From Pelagophyceae sp. CCMP2097 (Eukaryota; Sar; Pelagophyceae), in the NCBI GenBank assembly GCA_026770575.1, contig MU657358.1:53236-73293 (forward strand): 20,058 nt of DNA, given 5' to 3'. Position numbers and translations under genes: made by a program. The notes under the pieces were generated by a model, which was given only the letters and a program-made list of their open reading frames with translations, ran no database searches and was not told the origin of the DNA. Shown here piece by piece: positions 8,351-16,355 of this stretch. Within the stretch, counting starts at the first letter, position 1. Each line of letters starts with the position of its first letter.

Positions 8351-8929
8351 TTAGAGCGCGACATTCCAGAGCCGCGCCGTCTTGTCGTGGCTCGTCGTCA
8401 CGACGCGCGTGCCGTCGGGCGACGCGCAGCTGAAAATGACGCCAGCGTGCCCCTCGAGCGTCGCCAGCGGCACGCCCGTCTCGGCGTCCCAGAGCCGCGC
8501 CGTCGCGTCGTAGCTCGCCGTCAGGATGCGCTTGCCGTTGGGCGAGAACGCGCAGCTCTTGGCGACGAAGGTGTGCCCCTCGAGCGTCGCCAGCGGCGCG
8601 CCCGTCTCGGTGTCCCAGAGCCGCGCCGTCTCGTCGTGGCTGCTCGTGACGATGCGCTTGCCGTCAGGCGAGAAGGCGCAGCTGTGGACCAAGTTTGTGT
8701 GTCCCTTGAGGGTTGCGGAGCCCTTCAAAATTCGGTCCTGCCAGGCGAGCTCGCGCAGAACCAGCTCCACGGCCCGCGGGAATCGAGCGACTCGCTCGCA
8801 CATGCCAGCGGCCATGTTCAAAAGGAGCGCGCTCAAATTACAAGCCAGCCGCATGGGAAAGAGCAGCTGCAGCACCGCGATCGAGAACGAGCGGCGCCAC
8901 AGCGGGGCCTCGGCGCCGTAGACGACCAT
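8351..8929 (-). CDS. Short WD40-repeat protein (three blades)
   Basis: A complete 192-residue frame. An N-terminal ~75-residue segment is partly hydrophobic and helical and contains VLRELAWQDRI, shared with the larger WD40 protein at 966-2504. Three WD40 repeats follow, with SPDGKRIVTSSHD, SPNGKRILTASYD and SPDGTRVVTTSHD strands and RLWD/RLWN ends. The third repeat has lost a residue (CASPDG instead of CAFSPDG), and the protein ends at RLWNVAL. Three blades cannot close a propeller, so the product must oligomerise, pair with another protein, or be a truncated paralog. The start codon lies 152 bp from the start of the divergent DUF1350 gene. Confidence 0.8.
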   Translation of the reverse strand: MVVYGAEAPLWRRSFSIAVLQLLFPMRLACNLSALLLNMAAGMCERVARFPRAVELVLRELAWQDRILKGSATLKGHTNLVHSCAFSPDGKRIVTSSHDETARLWDTETGAPLATLEGHTFVAKSCAFSPNGKRILTASYDATARLWDAETGVPLATLEGHAGVIFSCASPDGTRVVTTSHDKTARLWNVAL

Positions 8930-9081
8930 GGCCGCGGCGCCGCGCCGGCCGCTTTGACAGCACTAACGATATAATAAATTTCTTTCTTTCTTGTGTGCTG
9001 TGGATTTGATGAATTCCGGTCACCTTATCGGGCCCGTACGTGACGCCTTCGAAGCTTCCGCCGTCTCCCCGCGCGGTATAC
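8930..9081. promoter_or_regulatory. Shared divergent promoter region (inferred)
   Basis: 152 bp separate the ATG of the short WD40 gene (-) from the ATG of the DUF1350 gene (+). Around 8965-8985 is an AT-rich island (GATATAATAAATTTC) in otherwise GC-rich DNA. Any core promoters and 5' UTRs of both genes must fit here unless they have upstream non-coding exons. No specific factor site is recognised. Confidence 0.45.
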
Positions 9082-12000
9082 ATGTCTCCCATGGCGCGCG
9101 CCGCGTTCTCGGTGGCGCTGCTGGCCGGCGCTGCAGCGTTCAACGTCGCGCCCGGCGCAGGGCGCTTCCAGCGACGCTTCTCGACCAAGGCCTCGGCGGC
9201 GTCGCCTCGGCTTCCCCCCGACGCCATGTACGGCGACTGGGACGCCGCCGCCGGCGGCAGTTATGTTTTGGAGCCGGTTGCGGGGGCGAGATGCGTGGTC
9301 CACTTTCTGGGAGGGGCGTTTGTGAAGGGCCGCGTCCTTTGACACACGTCCAAACATCGAGAGGCGCGCACAAACGGTGCAGAGGCAAAGAGGCGGAGAG
9401 CGAGAGCGGGGGAGAGGCGGGGAGCGACGGCATCGCGACCGTGGCGGGCGCCGCATTGCGATGGCGTCGCGTGGGTTGCGCCGTGGGCCGCGGCGATGGA
9501 GACGTGCCGTGACGCTGCCACAAGACGCTGCCCCGGCGATGACACGCTGCCGCGGCGCTGCCGTGACGCTCGCGTAGGTCGGCGCGGCGTCGCAGCTGAC
9601 GTATCGTTATTTGCTTGAGAAACTTCGGGCAAATGGATGTATTGTTGTCGCCTCTCCCTACCGTTTAAGCTTTGATTACTACTCTGTGTGCGACGAAGTC
9701 GAGCGCTCGCTGGAAACCGCGCTGGACGAGGTCATCCGGCCGAAATACGGCGACGCCATTTGTGCAGACCCGCGTCGAGGAAACCCGCCGGAAAGCGCCT
9801 TGACAGGGATTGCGGCCAGAGAGAGGAGCAGGGGCGGTGTCTTCGGGTTGCTCGATTTGTGCCGAACCCAAAGGGTCTTTGTCAAACGACCCGTCTTCGA
9901 AGGGTCGGGTTCGGGCCAGACCCGCTCAAAGACGGCCAAAACGCGAAAACCCGGCAAATCCGACCCGCGGGTTTCAAACCCGACCGAACCCGTCCCTGCT
10001 CCTATGTCCGGCTTCTCGAGACGGCCCCTCGAGACGGCCCCTCGAGACGAACCCGTCGAGACGGCCCCTGGAGACGGCCATTCGAAACGGCGCCTTGAGA
10101 CGGCCCCTTGAGAGGCTGTCTCTCGGATGGTCGCTTGGGCGGTCCCTTGGGCGGTCCCTTTGGACGCATTCGACTTGGACGGTCCCTCGACGGGCCCTCT
10201 GCGGATGTCGCTTTGACGACGGCCCCTCGACGGTCCCTTGGACGGTCCTTTCGACAGTCTCTTCGACTGCGGCCTCTCTGCGACGTCCCCTGAACAGGCC
10301 CTCGGACGGTCGCTTGGACGGGCCCTCGCTATCGAACCATACGGCATCCCGTGCGAGAAATAGGGACCCCGTAGGGGCCCGAACACGCGTCTCTGGCAAG
10401 GAACCCTGCGTGGGGGCTCGATAGGGCCCTTCAAAGAGGCCGAAGCAAGTGACTCTGCAGAGGCCTTGGCCGCCAAAGAGGCAAGGGCCCGTCCGATCAG
10501 CTTTTTAATTTGTGCGAAACCCAAATGCTCTGTGTCAAACGACCCGTCTTCTCTCGAGGTCGGGTTCAGGCCACGGCCAGACCCACTCAAAGAAACACGC
10601 TCGAACTGGGCAAAGCCCACTTTTCGGGTTGTAGGGACCCGTCCCTGTTTCTGGCCAGGCGGCAGCGTTGAGACCTCGTGTAGGCGCCGACGTGGTCTGC
10701 GTGGGCCACTCGTGCGGCGCGCTCCTTCATACGTTGTCGGCCGTGCGGGGTGACTCCTCTTTTGAACGGTCGCGCCTCGCTTTAATCTCGTATAACAATA
10801 AGAGAAGCGTCGATGCCATCCCGCTCTTCGATGAACTCGTCACGCCAATTTCCCAAGCTCTTCGGAGCGACTCGGAATTCGTGAGTCCATGTTTCCTTGC
10901 ACCCGCGTCGTCGAACAAAAAGGCGTCAGGCGTCGACGGCGGCGAGTGCTCTCTGCGATTTCGAACCTCGCGACGGTCAACGTAGGCTCGCACCACTCGC
11001 GACGCGTTTGGCGTCTTTCGGAACTTTGCCTCTGCGGCTTTAGACGTCCTCGACGACGACGCCTCGCCTCTGCGAAGACCCGCGCCATTCGAAAGGGAAT
11101 ACCGCAGTGGGGGATTCTTCGTACTCTCCCGTCTGGGTTCCGGTATGCCATATGGACCCATGCCATATGGACCCATGACGAGGCGAGCCTTGCCCGGGAC
11201 CTTGAAAAGCTCGAAAGGATGGGCCCCTCTTTGGCAGTCACGTGCAAGGCTCACGCACGGTAAGACCCTCGGCACGGTCCTTTGCACGGGGCCTCCTGCA
11301 CGGGGCCCGTAGTGGGCCCTTCCCCGAAGTGGGCCGTTCCAAGACGCCTTCTGGACGGCCCCTCGCGAGGCTTCTGTCTGCAGGGCCGTGCGCACAAGTC
11401 CTTGAAAAGCCCCCAGGCAAAAGTTCCTTGCGAGGGACATTTTGCAGGGCCCCTTGAGGCTCCTCACACGACAAGTTTTCAGTCAAGGGCCCTCTGTACG
11501 GCTCCTCTCTCTGGCCTCTTCCCCCTCTTGCGGTCGGAGGGCGGGCCTCTCGCACTGGCGTGGGCAGCCCCTCTTGTCCCCTGCAAGTTCCCTCTTTCTG
11601 GAAACCCCGTCGTGTTTTCGTAGAAGTGTTTCGAGCAGGGCCCAGAGGAGTCTCTTTGGGCACTCTTCTTGCGAGGCCCGACGCGGGTCCGAAGCAAGGC
11701 GCCTCGCCCTCGAAAGGACCCCGAGGAGGCCCTCGCCCTCGCCCTCGTACGGTCTTTGCAAGGGCCCTCGAAAAGGCCCTTTTCCCTCTTCAACGGCTCC
11801 AAAGTTCGGTCCGAGGGCGGCTCTCTTACGGTCGCTTCCTCTCACAATCCCCCTTCCCCTCGAAAAGGGCTCTTGCACGGGCACGTGCGAGGCATGAGCC
11901 CCGAGTCCAATACTGCCGTATGGGATCAACCGATCCCAAATGGGATCCCATGCGGCGCCTCAGGCGTAAATTGATTCGTGCAAATGTGTGCAGTCCCCAC

Positions 12001-14893
12001 CCTGGTGGAGTCCTCGTGATGTTACGCGTGATGCCTCCCCGCCGCACCGCCGCTTTAGGTCCAAGCTCGTGGCCGGCGCGCCGCTGGGCCGCGAGCTGCA
12101 GGATTTGGCGCGTCGGGACGTTGGCCCGCTCGCGCGGCAAGGCCTGGAGCTCGCGGATCAACTCCCTGATTTGCTGCAGGAAATCTCAGACGGTGAGCCC
12201 CGTGCGCGGTGGCCCTTTGCGATCCAGACGCGCATTCGGCTTCCGAGTTGCGGCCGCGCACCCGGAGCTAGGCGCGCGCGAGTTCGCGCCGAGCCCCGCG
12301 GACGTCAAGGACCTGCTGCGGTGCGCCGCCGCGGCCGGCCTCTGGAGAGTCGAGAGCGTCGCGCGACCAACGATCGAGACCGACGTGAGGAAGCCTGCTT
12401 CAATCCCTGGTCCGAAGAAGGTGGGCCGACGGATTTGCCGGGGCCCTGGTGCGGCCCATTTCGAGGGGCCCTCTTCGGCCCCTCGACGGTCATTTGAAGA
12501 GCATTTGAAGGTGAGCCCTCGGCGCCTCTTTGGGCCCGCCGCGAAGCTCTTTTCGCGGCCGGCAGCCTCACGGCCAGGCCTCTTGAGAGGGTCCTGCGGC
12601 CGACGTTGGACGAAAGGGCGACGCTCGGCGGCGAGGCGCAAAAGAGGCCCGGGCCCTATACGCCTTCCTCTGCGGCCCGAGTCGGTCCCTCGGTGGCCCG
12701 GATGCGGGTCCCCTCTTTGCGGGCCCCTTGGACGCGGTCCTCTTCGGCGCTGGTCCTCGTCGGCCCATAGACGGTGTTGCTCTGAACAAGTCCTCTGAAG
12801 AGGTCATCTGAACAAGTCCTCTGAAGCGGCCCCTCGACGGTCCTTCCCGACGTGGTTTCCCGCCCTCGGCGGCTCTCTGAAGCGGCCCTCTGACGCCTCT
12901 CGGGCTCGACGCAGTGTCCATTCCGGCCCTTGTCGGCCCCTCGGCGGCCCCGATGCGCTCTCCTGAAGAGGCCTTCTGAAGAGACCTCTGAAGAGGCCCC
13001 ACTGAAGAGACCTTTTGAAGAGACCTCTCTGAAGTGGCCCCACTGAAGACGCCACAGAAGAGGCCGCATGAAGAGAGAGGCCACTCTGAAGAGGCCTTCT
13101 GTTCAGACCCTCTGAACAGACCCCCTAAACAGGCCCCTCGGAAGACGCCCCTCGGAAGACGCCCTCTGAAGACGCCCTCTGGAGAGGCCTCGGAAGACGA
13201 ACTCTGAAGACGAACCCTGAAGGGCCTTTTTGAAAAGGCCCTCTGAAGATTTTCCGGAGGCCTTCTGGAGAGACCTTTGGAAGAGGCCCTCGGAAGAGGC
13301 CCCTTCAAGACGCCCTCTGAAGGCGACCCTCTGAAGAGACCCTCTGAACAAGTCCATCTGAAGAGACACTCTGAAGGGGCCCTCTGAAGAGACCCTATGA
13401 AGAGACCTCTCTGAAGACCCCCTTTTGAACAAGTCCCTCTGAAGACGTCCCTCGGAAGAGGCCCTTCCGAAGAGACAGTCTGAAGAGGCCTTCTGAAGAG
13501 ATCCTCGGAAGAGACAGTCGGAAGAGGCCCATCTGAAGAGACCTTCGGAAGAGGCCCATCTGAAGAGTTTCGCTAAAGACGCCCTCTGAAGGCGACCTTC
13601 GAAAGAGACCCTAAAAAAGAGCCCATCTGAAGACACTCTGAAGAGGCCTCTGAAGAGACCCTCTGAAGAGGCTCCTCTCGAGAGACCCTCTGAAGAGGCC
13701 TTTCGAAGAGACCCTCTGAAGATGCCTCGGAAGACGCCCTCGGAAGAGCCTCCGCGGTTCCCGGCGACGCCTCTCCAAACCCGCCCCTCGGCGGGTGCTC
13801 CGGAGAGGGCCTCCGGGGAGTTGTCCTGCAGAGGTTTTTTTCGCGAGAGAGTCCTCGAAAAACCCTCCTCGAAAGAGAGGTCCTCGGAAGATGTCGTCTG
13901 AAGCGGGACTCCAGAGAGGGCCTCCGGAGAGGGCCTCCGGAGAGATCCCCTGCAGAGTTTTTTTCCGCAAGAAGAGAGGTCCTCGGAAGACGTCGTCTGA
14001 AGCGGGCCTCCGGAGAGGGCCTCTGAAGAGGTCTTCTGAAGAGACGCTCGGAAGAGAGGGAAGCGATTTCCTGCATCTCGTCGACGGGAATCTGTCTTCC
14101 TTTCGCGCGTCTTTCTCGAAGATGAGCCCCTCTGTTTGTGCGCCCGCTCGGGTCGGCGAAAGGCAAAGTCGCCGTCGCATTCCTGATCGGATGATTTCAA
14201 TTCGGACAAAAAAAAGGCTCGGATGATTTCAATTAGGACCAAGTACCGCGTTGCAGAGACTCTCATCGTCCAGTTCAGCGCCGACGAGATCGACGAGAGC
14301 GACGACCTCGATGCCTCGTTAAAAGAAGCCAAGAGCGACCAGGCAAAGGAGGCTAAGGCGGTAAGATTCAACGGCCGGGGGAACTCGTTTGGACAAAACG
14401 GCAGAGGGAAACGTTCTTGCGCAACGGACGAGGAGACAAAGCCTCGAAAACGTAGCCCACCATCATCGACATGGACTTTGGCGACGACGCGGCGTGCGTC
14501 CCCGGGCGGGGGTTCGACGGCGTTGTGGCGCGTTTCGACGTCGCGGCGTTGTCCCGTGATTCGACGTGGCGACGTAGGCCGTCGCCGCCGCCGAAGAAAA
14601 AGTCGCAGCCCATGCGAGTCGTCAAAAAGTTCATCCAGGGCACGCACCTGACGCCGCTGACCCAGGACATCTTCCTGCCCGTGCGTCCGGCGGGGGCGAC
14701 GATAAAGCCGGAACGTGGCCTTGGCGTCGATTTTCTTTATGCTCCCGCGTAGGCGTCTACCATCGCCGGCCTCGCCGCGCAAGACGCGGACCCGTTTTTG
14801 AAGGCGCCGCGGGAACAGTGGCTGGAGGAAGTGGACGGCGCCGCGGACGACTTGCTGGCTTGGTTGGACGGCGTGGCGCCCATCGTCGACTAA
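9082..14893 (+). CDS. DUF1350 alpha/beta-hydrolase-like protein, plastid-targeted
   Basis: Exons 9082-9321, 9578-9761, 10684-10880, 12059-12192, 12272-12320, 14237-14360, 14609-14680 and 14753-14893 (TAA). All junctions keep phase except 10880/12059. There an exon is probably missing; a candidate starts at 10986 after CGTAG and encodes DAFGVFRNFASAALDVLDDD. Family marks: HFLGGAF; SPYRLSFDYYSVCDEV; the nucleophile elbow GHSCGALL (Ser ~151); SYNNKRSVDAIPLFDELVTP; EFAPSPADV; YRVAETLIVQFSADEIDES; and GTHLTPLTQDI with the likely catalytic His. Ser, Asp and His of a hydrolase triad are therefore plausible. Residues 1-20 are hydrophobic and end in GAAAF, like the AF cleavage motif of plastid preproteins in algae with secondary plastids; a basic stretch follows. 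The enzymatic reaction of DUF1350 is unknown to me. Introns of 922, ~1180 and 1916 nt carry repeats. Confidence 0.85.
9855..10005 (+). repeat. Dispersed ~150-bp repeat, copy 1
   Basis: Contains, in order, GTGCCGAACCCAAAGGGTC, GTCAAACGACCCGTCTTCGA, GGTCGGGTTCGGGCCAGACC, CGACCCGCGGGTTTC and ACCCGTCCCTG. The same order is found at 10510-10655 and, inverted, at 14985-15145. It lies in DUF1350 intron 2, just before array B. Confidence 0.8.
10010..10330 (+). repeat. Minisatellite array B in DUF1350 intron 2
   Basis: Begins with near-perfect 13-bp units GAGACGGCCCCTC, then grades into GACGGTCCCTTGG/GGGCGGTCCCTTG units. The first unit is the same sequence as the transcript-sense consensus of array A in the bestrophin intron. 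The array lies between two direct copies of the ~150-bp dispersed repeat. Confidence 0.85.
10510..10655 (+). repeat. Dispersed ~150-bp repeat, copy 2
   Basis: Matches copy 1 in order and orientation: TGTGCGAAACCCAAA, GTCAAACGACCCGTCTTC, GGTCGGGTTCAGGCC, CAGACCCACTCAAAGA, then ACCCGTCCCTGTTTCTGGCC. Its upstream flank (GCAGAGGCCTTGGCCGCC) resembles array E units. It ends about 30 bp before the exon at 10684. Confidence 0.8.
11260..11880 (+). repeat. Degenerate GGGCCC/CCTCGAAAAGGCCC-rich stretch (array C)
   Basis: A low-complexity region of irregular units such as GCACGGGGCCTCCT, AAGTGGGCC and CTCGAAAAGGCCC. It is less regular than arrays A, B and D. It lies between DUF1350 exons 10684-10880 and 12059-12192. 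Nearby at 11151-11176 is a short duplication of GCCATATGGACCCAT. Confidence 0.55.
12780..14060 (+). repeat. Minisatellite array D (GAAGAGRCCCTCT) in DUF1350 intron 5
   Basis: About 85-90 units of mostly 13-14 bp with core GAAGAGRCCYTCT and variants (GAACAAGTCCATCT, GAAGACGCCCTCT, GGAAGAGGCCC). It fills most of the 1916-nt intron 12321-14236. A sparser version begins near 12440. Between 13800 and 14040 the units sit inside larger duplications that include TTTTTTTCGCGAGAGAG-like blocks. Units are partly self-complementary. The 559-codon minus-strand ORF (14782-13103) is explained by the lack of stop codons in this repeat. Confidence 0.9.
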
Positions 14894-14984
14894 TCCTCGA
14901 CGCAGCTTTCCGTTTGCAAAGGCCCCCGCTCATAAACTCGAAAGTCATAACCGAGCGACGAGGCTTGACTCACATCTTGCCAGT

Positions 14985-15145
14985 GGGCCAGAAGCAGGGA
15001 TTCTACCCGTAACCCGCGGGTCGGGTTTGCCGTGTTTGTGCGTTTTGGCCGCCTTTGAGTCTGGGCGTGGCACAAACCCGACCCGAGAAGGCGGGCTTGG
15101 TCGTTTGACAAACCCGCGACCCGAGGGTTCGGCACCGTGACACAT
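14985..15145 (-). repeat. Dispersed ~150-bp repeat, copy 3 (inverted)
   Basis: The reverse complement of this stretch carries GGTGCCGAACCC, GTCAAACGACC, GGTCGGGTTTGTGCC, CAGACTCAAAGGCGGCC and ACCCGCGGGTTAC, in the same order as copies 1 and 2. It lies just outside the DUF1350 gene and next to array E, in the opposite orientation to the other two. Confidence 0.75.
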
Positions 15146-15179
15146 TGAAGAGCCGAAAACACCGCCGCCACCGGGTGTT

Positions 15180-15445
15180 CGACAGTACGGGCCCCTACAA
15201 GGTCTCTTTCTTGGCCACTTGCCCGGCCTCTGCCGGTTGCTCGCAAGGGCTCTTGGGCGGCCTCTTTTCAGATGCCCTTGAAGAGCCCTCCGGACAGGCC
15301 CCTGCAAGGCCTCTTTAGCGGCCACTTGCCCGGCCTCTGATCACTTGCAAGGCCTCTCGGGCGGTCTCTTTCAAGGGGCCTTGAAGAGCCCTCAGGACGG
15401 ACCCCTGCAAGGCCTCTTTTGCGGCCAAGGCCTCTGTTCAAGGCC
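15180..15445 (+). repeat. ~105-bp tandem repeat array E
   Basis: Two nearly full units (about 15210-15315 and 15316-15420) with partial units on both sides. Each contains GGCCACTTGCCCGGCCTCTG, GGGCGGYCTCTTT, TTGAAGAGCCCTC, GGACRGRCCCCTGCAAGGCC. Parts of the unit recur, inverted, in the flank of dispersed-repeat copy 2 near 10430-10500. Confidence 0.8.
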
Positions 15446-15773
15446 TTTTTTTCAAAACCGCCGACGGTTCCTTAACCGCCCTGCAGGCTGACCCTTGTAA
15501 GATCGCACAAGCATCGCCGGGACCGCGCGCCGAGTGGTTTGCGAGTGGATTGGGCGTAGCACGCTAAAGTCCCTCTTTGAAGACACGCCGGCGAGACGCC
15601 CCGGTACGCTACGGGCGGGGCTCGCACCCGCGGGAGGAAGCGGCGCGTGCTCGTCGACGACGCAGTCGAAGTAGCTTCAAGGAGCGCACTGAAAGTTCCT
15701 TGGGTCGCCAAATCGCCCTCTTTCTTAACGCACACCGCGGAAAGAAGGAAAGGGTGCGACGCGCGTCGACTTG

Positions 15774-16316
15774 ATGGCCGGCCCCCCTGGTGTGTGGCTC
15801 CAAAAGTTCCGCCTCGCCCTCTACGTCTCCATCCCCGTGTGCGTATAGAAGCGCGCGACGGGCGCCCCCGCCGCCCAAAGGCGCCTTGGAATAAAGTGCT
15901 TCAATTCTTGGGGAAAGACCGCCCGCGCCGAACCCCTCCGCCTAGGTTGGCGACCGTGGTGTACAACGACCCGGAGGTTATGCACAAGATCATCACGACG
16001 CTGAACTACGTGCGTTCAACGCCCGCGGAATGGGGGCGCGAAAATTGGGTGCTCTCTCGTCCGCCTGGGCGTCTCTCGAGGGACGGGGGCTTTTGAAGGA
16101 GGGCGTCCCGGGGCGCCTCCGAGCTTTTTCGAGAAGGGCTTTTTATAGAGGGCCTTCCCCCGGAGCGAGCCTTTTTGTAGAACGCCTTTTGGCGCGGGCC
16201 CGCCTCGCTTCCTCGCGCGCCTCTTCACCCGCCATTCACAGGTCATCTACCCCCCAGAGGGCACGCGCCCGCCCATCGGCGAGGAGATCAACAAGTACCG
16301 CCGCCCCAAGGAGTAG
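15774..16316 (+). CDS. PET100-like cytochrome c oxidase assembly factor
   Basis: Three exons, 15774-15838, 15946-16009 and 16242-16316 (TAG), give 67 residues; both introns use donor GTGCGT and phases match (2, 0). A short N-terminus leads into one membrane segment at residues ~12-28 (FRLALYVSIPV then LATVVY). Then come DPEVMHKI and YVIYPPEGTRPPIGEEI. This order (LQKFR, Y-x-S-x-P-V, a gap, Y-x-P-P-E) matches PET100 proteins, small inner-membrane proteins needed to assemble complex IV. PET100 proteins I know are about 70-110 residues, so this one is slightly short at the C-terminus. The reading frame after the TAG stays open into the next gene, which starts 39 bp further on. The start is the first in-frame ATG of the first exon. 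Confidence 0.8.
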
Positions 16317-16355
16317 GCGTACCCATCCACCAACTGCGTCGACGCGGAAGGAACG

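Larger units (their letters stand above)
14894..15773. other. Intergenic region between DUF1350 and PET100-like genes
   Basis: About 880 bp with no supported gene. It holds the inverted third copy of the ~150-bp repeat and the ~105-bp tandem array E. The stretch 15480-15770 has several short ORFs on both strands without recognisable motifs. It should contain the DUF1350 3' end and the PET100 promoter. Confidence 0.5.

Noticed and set aside
11560..12798. 412-codon plus-strand ORF
   Set aside because: Mostly low-complexity intron sequence. Only about 12272-12320 in this frame is a real DUF1350 exon.
12780..14060. CRISPR-like array
   Set aside because: There are no unique spacers between constant repeats; units are 13-15 bp, contiguous and degenerate, and lie in a eukaryotic intron.
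13103..14782. 559-codon minus-strand ORF
   Set aside because: It runs through minisatellite array D and two DUF1350 exons in antisense. Its Ser/Leu/Phe/Gly-rich product (SSEGLFRG-like repeats) is the repeat translated, and it exists because the unit lacks stops in that frame.
16314..16316. In-frame TAG as a nonsense mutation in one large gene
   Set aside because: The protein before it matches a complete PET100-type protein, and the one after begins with its own presequence-like N-terminus, so two genes explain it better. Readthrough is kept as a finding.
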